Shown in pieces: positions 49,850 through 57,903 of a stretch of DNA of 64,000 nt; positions within the stretch are counted from its first letter, which is position 1, and every line of letters begins with the position of its first letter. Position numbers and translations under genes: made by a program. The stretch spans positions 62,001-126,000 of the forward strand of contig CANIZL010000001.1 in NCBI GenBank assembly GCA_947471985.1, in the 5' to 3' direction. The notes under the pieces were generated by a model. That model worked only from the letters and a program-made list of their open reading frames with translations, searched no databases and had not been told where the DNA came from. This DNA comes from Verrucomicrobiota bacterium. Its GTDB lineage: Bacteria > Verrucomicrobiota > Verrucomicrobiia > Limisphaerales > UBA9464.

Positions 49850-51169
49850 TTAGAGCTTCCAGCCCTGGCGGTATTTGTGGTGGATGAATTCATCCGCTTC
49901 CGGGGTGCCGATGGCCCGCAACTTCTTGGCGTCCCACGTCAGTTTCCGTTGCGACCGGAAGGCCACATTTCCCAGCAGCACGGCTTCGGTCAACGCGCCG
50001 GAGTAATCGAAGTTACAGGTCGTCGATCCGCCCGTCTTGCACGCCTCGATCCATTCTTTGTGATGACCGATTGAATTGGGAATGGACGGTGCCGGCGCCT
50101 TGAAGTCGGCGAACTTTGCCTCCGGCAACAGGACGTGTTTGTCATAGCCGGCGAGCAGCATCCGACCGCCTTCGCCCACGAAGAGGGTGCCATCGCCCCA
50201 CTTGGGCAGATTGTGCTCCTGGAAATGCGGCGGACGCTTGCCGCCGTGATACCAGGTCAGCACCACGGCTGGCCGGCCGGGCCGGGCGGCGTACGTGTAG
50301 CGGACGATGAGATAATGCGGCGCGCTGTACGGGTGCGGTTTGGGCCCATCGATCACTTCCACGGTCTCGGGCGTCGTGAGTCCCAGGGACCAGTGGGAAA
50401 GATCAATGTGATGGCAGCCGATATCGGCGAGGGTGCCGCCGCCGAACGGCCAGTAATTGCGCCAGCTGAACGGGATGTACTCCGGGCTGTACGGTTGGTA
50501 TTCCACCGGGCCCAGCCACTCTTCGTAGTGCAGGTGGGCGGGAACCGGCGGGGTTTCGGAGGGCTTTTCCTTGTTGCCGAATCCGCCACCGGACCAGACG
50601 TGTACTTCCTGAACCTTCCCCAGCGCGCCGCTCTGCACGAGTTCCACGACGCGGCGATAATTGTTTCCCGCGTGGATCTGGGTGCCCATCTGGGTCACGC
50701 GCTTCATTTTCTTCGCCAATTCACGGACGGCCCGGCACTCGGAAATGGTCCGGGTCAGGGGCTTCTCACAATACACATGCCGCCCGGAACGTAGCGCCGT
50801 GGCCGTGATGATGGCGTGGGTATGATCCGGCGTGGCCACGACGACGGCATCGAGATCGTTCCGATCCAGGGCGCGTCGGAAATCGGTGTAGGTCTTGGCG
50901 CCGGGAAACTTCTGGGACGCTGCGGCCAGCAGGCGATCATCGATGTCGCAGAGCGCCACGATGTTTTCGCTCGCCACATTGCCCAGATTGTACGCGGCCT
51001 GATTGGCGGTACCGATCATCGCAATGTTGAGTTTATCGTTGGCCGAGAGGCGGCGGGCCGCCTGGAGCAACGGCGAGCCGGCCAGGCCAAATGCGGCGGC
51101 AGTGGCGGTGCCGTGGCGGAGGAAATCGCGACGTGAGAAGGAGGAATTCATGGTGTGACGCGGCCGCAA
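49850..51169 (-). CDS. Gfo/Idh/MocA-family oxidoreductase with Tat-like signal
   Basis: SRRDFLRHGTATAAAFGLAG; LNIAMIGTANQAAYNLGNVASENIVALCDIDDRLLAAAS; VVVATPDHTHAIITATALRSGRHVYCEKPLTRTI. Confidence 0.93.
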   Translation of the reverse strand: MRPRHTMNSSFSRRDFLRHGTATAAAFGLAGSPLLQAARRLSANDKLNIAMIGTANQAAYNLGNVASENIVALCDIDDRLLAAASQKFPGAKTYTDFRRALDRNDLDAVVVATPDHTHAIITATALRSGRHVYCEKPLTRTISECRAVRELAKKMKRVTQMGTQIHAGNNYRRVVELVQSGALGKVQEVHVWSGGGFGNKEKPSETPPVPAHLHYEEWLGPVEYQPYSPEYIPFSWRNYWPFGGGTLADIGCHHIDLSHWSLGLTTPETVEVIDGPKPHPYSAPHYLIVRYTYAARPGRPAVVLTWYHGGKRPPHFQEHNLPKWGDGTLFVGEGGRMLLAGYDKHVLLPEAKFADFKAPAPSIPNSIGHHKEWIEACKTGGSTTCNFDYSGALTEAVLLGNVAFRSQRKLTWDAKKLRAIGTPEADEFIHHKYRQGWKL

Positions 51170-51316
51170 TTACCGTCGTGCCGCTCGCAGTGGCAAGCGT
51201 GTTTGCCGAAAAAGCCGTGATTTGCCGGCGTGCGGGGCGCGGTGGATTGCGGACCGCGGCCGAAACTCATTTCGCCGTTGACACCCCGGGTTCTGTCCGG
51301 TGGTATGTGCGGACAC

Positions 51317-52177
51317 ATGAAACGACTCCTCGCCTCTCTACTGCTCACGGCCTGTACCATGGGCGTTTTTGCCGCGCCGATCCCGGAAGATGCCCGGGTG
51401 GGCGGCTTCGCCATCGGATGCCAGGCCTACAGCTTTAACCGCTTTTCCGTGTTTGAAGCGATCGAGAAGACCGAACAGACCGGTGGCAAGATCATTGAGT
51501 TCTATCCCGGACAGCGGCTTTCCAAGGAGGACGCCACCAAGTGGGATCACAATGCCACCGATGAGCTGATCGCACGGGTGAAGGAGAAGCTCGTCAAGCA
51601 TGGAATCCGCGCGGTGAACTACGGTGTGGTGGGCGTTCCCAAGGACGAGGCGCAGGCGCGGCCGATCTTCGAGTTTGCCAAGAAGATGGGGATGTACGGC
51701 GTGACGACGGAATCCACGGATGCCATCGACACACTGGAAAAACTCGCCAAGGAGTATGACCTCAAGGTCTGCTTCCACGAGCACGCCCGGCAGCCCAATA
51801 ATCCGAATTACCAGATCTGGAATCCCACCTGGCTGCGCGATTTTCTGAAGGGCCGGGATGCGCGTCTCGGGGCCTGCGCGGACATTGGTCACTGGCAAAC
51901 CTCCGGATTAACCGCGTTGGAAGGCGTTAAGACTTTGGCGGGTCGGATTCATTCCCTGCACATGAAGGATCGCATGGCCTTGGGTACGGGTCAGCACGAC
52001 TGCATTTTCGGCACGGGGAAGAGTGACATCGGCGCGGTTCTGGCGGAACTGCGTCAGCAGGGATTCCAAGGCAACATCGCCATCGAGTACGAGTACAACT
52101 GGGATCAGTCCGTACCCGACATTGCCCAATGCATCGGATTTGTCCGCGGTTGGTCCGTGGGGCAGGGCGCGAAGTAA
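51317..52177 (+). CDS. Secreted sugar phosphate isomerase/epimerase-like TIM-barrel protein
   Basis: Signal peptide MKRLLASLLLTACTMGVFAAP; GCQAYSFNRFSVFEAIEKTEQTGGKIIEFYPGQ; GACADIGHWQTSGL; IAIEYEYNWDQS. Confidence 0.87.
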   Translation: MKRLLASLLLTACTMGVFAAPIPEDARVGGFAIGCQAYSFNRFSVFEAIEKTEQTGGKIIEFYPGQRLSKEDATKWDHNATDELIARVKEKLVKHGIRAVNYGVVGVPKDEAQARPIFEFAKKMGMYGVTTESTDAIDTLEKLAKEYDLKVCFHEHARQPNNPNYQIWNPTWLRDFLKGRDARLGACADIGHWQTSGLTALEGVKTLAGRIHSLHMKDRMALGTGQHDCIFGTGKSDIGAVLAELRQQGFQGNIAIEYEYNWDQSVPDIAQCIGFVRGWSVGQGAK

Positions 52178-52211
52178 TCTCGCGATCGTTCCGTTGAGCG
52201 GCGGTTGGCGC

Positions 52212-52243
52212 GGCGCGGCATAGTTGCCGCGCCTTTTGCTTTT
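52212..52243 (+). terminator. Rho-independent terminator
   Basis: GGCGCGGC-ATAGTT-GCCGCGCC-TTTTGCTTTT. Confidence 0.75.
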
Positions 52244-52322
52244 ACCCGGTGGCGACGTCTGCACCGGTGACGAGGCGCTGGCGGCCTGGCTCCTCGAGGT
52301 TCACTAATGTTCCCGGGTCTGG

Positions 52323-55300
52323 GTGCCCTGGAAGGGCGGCCGGAGTTGCGGGTTTAAGCAGGCCCGGCGGCGCAACAGCCGGGAGATCCGACTTTGGTCT
52401 GAGGTGGGCAGTTTGGGGTGGCCGGGCGTTGTTTGGAGCCTTAAACCGAAGGAAGTGGTTGCTGAACCCGCTGCGCAAAAAACGATTTCGACGACGAGTC
52501 CCCCGGCGTCAACGCCGGGGCCGCAAGGACGTCGCGAGGCGCTGCGTCGTCGCTTGTTGCGAGCGAACTGGCTGGTTGTGGCGGCGCTGGGTTTGGTACT
52601 GCTGCTGGCGTTGGGTGTCTTGTGGCAAAGCTTTCGGGCTTCGCGATTGCAGGTTCAGGCGCTGAGTGAGCAACATCGGGCGGAACAGGCGGAATCGGGC
52701 GCCCGGGTGGAATTGTGGAAGAGCTTGCTCGCGGAGGCCCGCGCCACGCGATTGAGCCAGCGCTTGGATCGCCGCAATCTCAGCCTGACGAGCATCCGGC
52801 GCGCGGCCGAGATTGCCACCACGGAGGAATTGCGACATGAGGCCATCGCGACCTTGGCGCTTCCCGAACAGAACGTCGATTCGTCGGTGACTTTGGATCC
52901 GCAATCCACCGCGAACGAGATGGATCAGGAGTTGCGCCTGTTCGCCGAAGGATTGCCCAATGGGGACGTGCGCATTCGCCGACTGAGCGATGGCGTCGAA
53001 GTAAAACGGCTGCGGATGGCCGATGGGCCGATCCCGGCGGAGCAGGGACGGCCGGTGGGGATGCTGTTCAGCCCGCAGGCGAAACGGATCTCCGTCCGCC
53101 ACGCCTATGGAGCCCTGGCGGTGTGGGATCTCGAGACCGGGCGCCTGCTGTTCGTACGCGACGCGGATGCCCTGCGGCGGCCGGCGAGTGGGGCGGAGTT
53201 TACCGCGGACGGCGAGTTCCTTGTCGCTCCGATTTTCACTCCCGATGGTTTCGCCGTCCTCGAGGCCTCGTCCGGCAGGATGATCGCCCATTTTCCGCAG
53301 ATTAATTCCTTTCATCATGCAACCGTCCGTCCGGGAAGACATCAGTTTGCCGCCTATTCCGATGGGCGGGTCTATCTGCTGGACTGGGATCGGCGGGCTG
53401 AGGTCGACCAATTTCCCTTTCCGGCGGGCGCCCGATATCTGGCGTGGAGTGCGGACGGGCGCCGATTGGCCATCGCCGGGAGTTCTCTGACGGTCGATGT
53501 CTGGGATTTGGATTCCCGGCAAAAAATGCTCCTCCCGGGGCATCAGGACGATGTCAAATCGGCGAACTTCGACCCCGCCGGAAGCCTTCTGGCGACGTAC
53601 ACGCTCGATAAGGTCTCGCGCATCTGGAACGTGCGCACCGGCCGACTTCTGGAAACAACTCAAGACGGATGGCTGCGGAAATTCAGCGTGGAGCACCGCA
53701 CGGGGTGGTGGACCAAAAAGACTCAACTCGAGGTGCGGCATGCGTCGGCGAGTCGGGTCTATGATACGGGCGAGCGGGATTTGGGGCCGTTTGATGGGGC
53801 GACACTCGACACCAGTTTCGACGGTCAATGGGCGGTGGCCCGGACCGACAGCGGTGAGCTTTGGGCCTGGCGATTGGCGCAGCCGACCGTGATCCAGAAA
53901 CTGCCCTTGGTGGAGGTTGATTCGGTGATGTTTCATCCCCGGGAACCGCGATTGTTGCTGGCCCGCGGAATGGGTCTGGATGAAGTGGGGTATACGACGA
54001 TTACCAACCAAGGCGTGCCCTGGCTGCGCTTGGGCACCGCCAGTCGGCGGGCCATGTCCCACGAAACCCGGGGAGTCCAGATGTCGGCCGACGGCGGAAC
54101 CTTGATTGGACGGAACGAAACGTATGGCCGGGTTTGGGTTGAGGGTAAAAAGCCCGGCTCTGACGCCATCCCATTCACCAATATTTTGCACCTGAGCATG
54201 GACCACCGGCTTTGCGGCGCCCGGGGGGCCAGTTCCGTCAGTTTAAGTCCGGACGGGCGCTGGATGGCGACGGGGGCTGACAGTACCGGCACCAAGGTTT
54301 TCGACTGTGCCAGCGGCCAGATGATCCGCCAGCTGGATAGCGGACCCGGGGGTGTTCAATTCAGCCCGGATGGCCGCTGGCTGGTCCTCGCAAATTTCGA
54401 GGGATGCCATTTGTTTCGCACGGGGGATTGGGGCTTGGCATGGAGCCTGCCGATGACCGCGTCACGGCCATCCAGGTCGGGTGCCGCAGCGTTTTCACCC
54501 GACGGAAAGCAACTCGTGATCGCGTGGTCGACGCGGAGTGCCGTGTTGTTGGATACCGCCAGCGGCCGCCACTTGGCCGAATTGGAGTCACCGCAGGGTT
54601 CACCCATCCGCCAGCTTTCGTGGACGGCGGACGGCGAGCGGATTGTGGCGTTGACGCGGGCGGAAACTCTCGATATCTGGCGGCCCCAAGCCTTGCAGGA
54701 AGAGTTGTCGAAATTGGGTTTGTCGTGGCAGCAAACGGAAAGGCCCCTGGCCGCAGAGCCGGCACTTTGGAAGCTTCCGCGCGTCGGACTGCCGCGGTGG
54801 GTTTTACTCCTGGTGCTGGCGGCGGCCGGGGTTGTCGCGTTGGTGGCACTGGGTTCGCTCCAGCGGCATCGTCGAATGGTGGAGGATTACGCCCGGACGG
54901 AGGAATTGGCCTCACGACAGGAACAGGAGCTGGCGGTTGAGCGGGAGGTGAATGAACTCAAGAGTCGCTTCGTTTCCACGGTGTCCCATGAGTTTCGGAC
55001 CCCGCTCGGGATCACCATGAGTGCGGTGGAACTGCTCCGGAACTATCTCGATCGACTGTCGCCGCAGAAGCTCAAAGAACTGCTCGACGACATTTACCAC
55101 TCGACCCTGCGCATGTCGGGCTTGATGGAGCAGGTGCTCTTGTTGGGCCGGGTGGAATCCGGTCGGTTCGGATGCCAGATCGCTCCTTTGGATGTGCCGA
55201 CGCTTTTGGCCCGCCTGTTGGATGAGACCCGCTCGGCGACGTCGCAGCGCTGTGAATTGGCCTTGCAAGCGGATTCGACACCCTGGGCCGGGGCGCAGGG

Positions 55301-55655
55301 CGATGAAGCGCTCCTGCGCCATATCTTCAGCAATTTGGTTTCCAATGCCGTGAAGTATTCCCCGGCCGGGGGCCGCGTGGAAATTACGGCGCGACGGGAG
55401 GGTGTGCTGGCGCACATTTCGGTGCGGGACCACGGGATCGGCATTCCGGTCGCCGATCAGGAACATCTTTTCGAGGCGTTTCACCGCGGCACCAATGTCG
55501 GCGAGACTCCCGGTACCGGACTGGGATTGTTGATCGTGAAGCGATGCGTCGATTTGCACCAGGGACGCATCGAATGCCGTTCCGTCGTAGGGCAGGGGAC
55601 GACGTTCACTGTGTCACTGCCATTATTCTTGAAGGTGCCCGTGAAGCCGAGCTGA
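52323..55655 (+). CDS. WD40/beta-propeller sensor histidine kinase (start uncertain; GTG at 52455 is an alternative)
   Basis: TM LVVAALGLVLLLALGVLWQSF, helical LLAEARATRLSQRLDRRNLSLTSIRRAAEIATTEELRHEAIATLALP, propeller blades (LSPDGRWMATGADSTGTKVFD), second TM, H-box FVSTVSHEFRTPLG, N-box IFSNLVSNAVKYSP, DHGIGIP, GTGLGLLIVK. Confidence 0.85.
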   Translation: MPWKGGRSCGFKQARRRNSREIRLWSEVGSLGWPGVVWSLKPKEVVAEPAAQKTISTTSPPASTPGPQGRREALRRRLLRANWLVVAALGLVLLLALGVLWQSFRASRLQVQALSEQHRAEQAESGARVELWKSLLAEARATRLSQRLDRRNLSLTSIRRAAEIATTEELRHEAIATLALPEQNVDSSVTLDPQSTANEMDQELRLFAEGLPNGDVRIRRLSDGVEVKRLRMADGPIPAEQGRPVGMLFSPQAKRISVRHAYGALAVWDLETGRLLFVRDADALRRPASGAEFTADGEFLVAPIFTPDGFAVLEASSGRMIAHFPQINSFHHATVRPGRHQFAAYSDGRVYLLDWDRRAEVDQFPFPAGARYLAWSADGRRLAIAGSSLTVDVWDLDSRQKMLLPGHQDDVKSANFDPAGSLLATYTLDKVSRIWNVRTGRLLETTQDGWLRKFSVEHRTGWWTKKTQLEVRHASASRVYDTGERDLGPFDGATLDTSFDGQWAVARTDSGELWAWRLAQPTVIQKLPLVEVDSVMFHPREPRLLLARGMGLDEVGYTTITNQGVPWLRLGTASRRAMSHETRGVQMSADGGTLIGRNETYGRVWVEGKKPGSDAIPFTNILHLSMDHRLCGARGASSVSLSPDGRWMATGADSTGTKVFDCASGQMIRQLDSGPGGVQFSPDGRWLVLANFEGCHLFRTGDWGLAWSLPMTASRPSRSGAAAFSPDGKQLVIAWSTRSAVLLDTASGRHLAELESPQGSPIRQLSWTADGERIVALTRAETLDIWRPQALQEELSKLGLSWQQTERPLAAEPALWKLPRVGLPRWVLLLVLAAAGVVALVALGSLQRHRRMVEDYARTEELASRQEQELAVEREVNELKSRFVSTVSHEFRTPLGITMSAVELLRNYLDRLSPQKLKELLDDIYHSTLRMSGLMEQVLLLGRVESGRFGCQIAPLDVPTLLARLLDETRSATSQRCELALQADSTPWAGAQGDEALLRHIFSNLVSNAVKYSPAGGRVEITARREGVLAHISVRDHGIGIPVADQEHLFEAFHRGTNVGETPGTGLGLLIVKRCVDLHQGRIECRSVVGQGTTFTVSLPLFLKVPVKPS

Positions 55656-56088
55656 GCATCGCGGTGCCGGTGGCGCGGCGGGCTTTCGTCGCACCCGTCA
55701 GCATGGTGCTCGCGAGGGTTCCGTACAATTCGGTCCAGGCGCTGCGCACCTCGGGAGTAAACCCCTGGCCAAGCGCCTCCTGCAACATGCCGAGGAGCGC
55801 CTGACCGACGGTGTCATAGTCCTGGTCGCGTACTCCGTAGCTCACGTGCCGAGCCCCAAGATCCACCAGGACCGCGGTCAATTGCGTTGGTCGCTCCAGC
55901 AACTCCAGCGCCTGGCCCAGAAGATTCAGCAGCTTTTGGGATTGCACCTCGATGTCCTCCCGGAAGAGCGGCCGCAGTGCCGGGTCGAGGGCGAACAAGC
56001 GACGGTAAAAGATCAGGGCCGGCACCATTCCCTGTTGCCGGAGTCGCTGAAAGCTGGATCGCAAGGACTCAATTTCGCTGCCGCTCAT
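55606..56088 (-). CDS. Bacterial globin (single-domain hemoglobin-like)
   Basis: MSGSEIESLRSSFQRLRQQGMVPALIFYRRLFALDPALRPLFREDIEVQSQKLLNLLGQAL...VLVDLGARHVSYGVRDQDYDTVGQALLGMLQEALGQGFTPEVRSAWTELYGTLASTML; candidate proximal His in ARHVSYGV. Confidence 0.85.
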   Translation of the reverse strand: MSGSEIESLRSSFQRLRQQGMVPALIFYRRLFALDPALRPLFREDIEVQSQKLLNLLGQALELLERPTQLTAVLVDLGARHVSYGVRDQDYDTVGQALLGMLQEALGQGFTPEVRSAWTELYGTLASTMLTGATKARRATGTAMLSSASRAPSRIMAVTQ

Positions 56089-56181
56089 CAACGCAATTTG
56101 TGATGGCGGTGCCCGGACCGCACTCGGACTTAAGTCGGATGGCTCCGGACGACAGCGTGCGACATGCTGCGCGCGCCCGTT

Positions 56182-56631
56182 ATGAAACGAATTCTCGTCA
56201 TTGAAGATCAGGCCCCCATGCGGCGCAATCTGGCGCTTCTGTTGGAATTGGAGGGCTACACGGTGTTGACCGCACCGGATGGGCGGGCGGGCGTGGAGAC
56301 GGCGCGGCGGGAGAAACCGGATCTGGTGATCTGCGACATCATGATGCCGGAGTTGGATGGCCATGGGGTGGTGCGGGCACTGCGGTCGGAGCGGGAGACG
56401 GCCCTGCTGCCGTTTATTTTTCTTACGGCCAAGGGCGAGAAGGATGACGTCCGCGCCGGGATGCAGTATGGCGCGGATGATTACCTGACGAAGCCGGTAA
56501 TCCGTGAAGATTTGCTGGTGGCGGTGAAGACCCGGCTGGCCCGGGCGGAAGTGGCGCAAGAACTCGTGGCGGCTGCCGCTGCGCTGGGCGGCTTTCACCC
56601 GGACTTCAGCGCCCCGGAACCCCTGCGGTAA
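56182..56631 (+). CDS. Response regulator receiver domain, terminated by TAA just before an in-frame LuxR HTH
   Basis: MKRILVIEDQAPMRRNLALLLELEGYTVLTAPDGRAGVETARREKPDLVICDIMMPELDGHGVVRALR...FIFLTAKGEKDD...GADDYLTKPV. TAA at 56629-56631. Confidence 0.9.
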   Translation: MKRILVIEDQAPMRRNLALLLELEGYTVLTAPDGRAGVETARREKPDLVICDIMMPELDGHGVVRALRSERETALLPFIFLTAKGEKDDVRAGMQYGADDYLTKPVIREDLLVAVKTRLARAEVAQELVAAAAALGGFHPDFSAPEPLR

Positions 56632-56634
56632 AGT

Positions 56635-56856
56635 TTGGGTATCACCGCCCGCGAGGCGGAAGTGCTCCTGTGGGCGACCCAGGGCAAGAGCAATGGTGAC
56701 TTTGCGGCGATCCTCCAAATGTCCGAAAAGACCGTCAAACAGCACCTCGGCAGTGTGTTTGAGAAGTTGGGCGTCGAAAGCCGTACGGCAGCATCCTTGC
56801 GGGCCTTGGAGGTCCTGGCCAATGGCCCGGCCCACAAGTCGTCGTCGAATCAGTAG
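56635..56856 (+). CDS. LuxR/GerE-type HTH domain in frame with the preceding receiver domain
   Basis: GITAREAEVLLWATQGKSNGDFAAILQMSEKTVKQHLGSVFEKLGVESRTAASLRALEVL; TTG is the only nearby start; 56635 is in frame with 56182. Confidence 0.75.
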   Translation: MGITAREAEVLLWATQGKSNGDFAAILQMSEKTVKQHLGSVFEKLGVESRTAASLRALEVLANGPAHKSSSNQ

Positions 56857-56974
56857 GGGACTTCCTTTTTTTTGGGGGGGCGGGAGGAACTGGGAAAGGG
56901 GCGCATGCCGAAGCCCGTCCAAACGATTTATCGTATCCGTCCGGTGGAGTGCTCTTGAGGTTGCCTTGATAAAA

Positions 56975-57725
56975 TGGACAGAGAAAAGAGATGGATTGGT
57001 TAGATATTTTTGGTTTCGAATTGGTTTGGGGAAAGGAAGTCGAGAGCGCGGTGGAGGCGCTGGCGATTGTAGCAGGCCTCAATGTAATCAAAGATGGCGG
57101 ATTGGGCTTGGGAGTGAGAGGCGAAGTCACGTCGGTAGACGAGTTCGATTTTGAGGGTGCTCCAGAAGCTTTCCATGGCGGCGTTGTCGTAGCAGTTGCC
57201 CTTCCGGCGCATGGAAGAAAGGAGCTGGGCTTGGGCCAGAGCGGCTCGAAAATCAGCGGAGGCGTATTGGACACCGCGATCGGAGTGGAAGAGCAGCTGG
57301 GCAGTTGGTTGGCGGTGTTGGAGCGCCATGTTGAGCGCGGCCACGACCAGCGGGGTGTCGATCCATTCGCTCATGGACCAACCGACGATCTTTCGGCTGT
57401 AAAGGTCAAGGACGCCGGCGAGGTAAAGCCAACCTTCCTGGGTCTCGATGTAGGTGATGTCGGCGACCCAGATCTGATTGGGTGCCGTGGGCGTTGGAGC
57501 CTCCGCCAGGCGATTGGGCACGATGGGGTGGTCGTGGTTGCTGTCGGTGGTTTGGACGCGGTAGCGGCCCTTCTGGCGGCCGCAGAAGCCAGCCTGACGC
57601 ATGAGGCGGGCGATTCGTTGACGTCCATGACGATGCCCGCGGGTCCGCAATTCCCGGACGATTCGGGGACTGCTATAGGTCTGGCATGCTTGGTGTCCGG
57701 GGGGACGGACTCGCCGACTAGAAAG
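56975..57725 (-). mobile_element. IS3-family insertion sequence relic, 5' part including orfA missing
   Basis: Transposase OrfB C-terminal part present; upstream frame reads VRPPGHQACQTYSSPRIVRELRTRGHRHGRQRIARLM then is lost. No orfA. Possible right terminal repeat TGGACAGAGAAAAGAGATGG at 56975; no matching left end seen. Confidence 0.65.
57000..57650 (-). CDS. IS3-family transposase OrfB fragment (rve/DDE integrase core)
   Basis: QIWVADITYIETQEGWLYLAGVLDLYSRKIVGWSMS...LLFHSDRGVQYASADFRAAL...GNCYDNAAMESFWSTLKIELVY: DDE triad present. Confidence 0.9.
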   Translation of the reverse strand: MRTRGHRHGRQRIARLMRQAGFCGRQKGRYRVQTTDSNHDHPIVPNRLAEAPTPTAPNQIWVADITYIETQEGWLYLAGVLDLYSRKIVGWSMSEWIDTPLVVAALNMALQHRQPTAQLLFHSDRGVQYASADFRAALAQAQLLSSMRRKGNCYDNAAMESFWSTLKIELVYRRDFASHSQAQSAIFDYIEACYNRQRLHRALDFLSPNQFETKNI

Positions 57726-57903
57726 TCAGCGGTACCGGGGGCGCCGGTTTTTCAACCGGCGGGGGGTGGGTATTGCGGGCGCGAGGGGAACGGCGGGTGT
57801 GGCCGGACCATTCGCTCACTCGGGGGAATCTGATTTGCGAAGAAGTTTGTAATCGGGTGCCCGGAATTCCCCAGAAGGAGGGAGAAGTCGGTTCAGGGTG
57901 GGC

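Noticed and set aside
52509-54206. 565-aa antisense ORF opposite the WD40-HK
   Set aside because: No domain; composition typical of antisense frames of GC-rich genes.
57745-57775. CGCCGGTTTTTCAACCGGCG hairpin as a terminator or IS end
   Set aside because: 8-bp stem without a following U-tract and no match to the proposed IS end; too weak to call.
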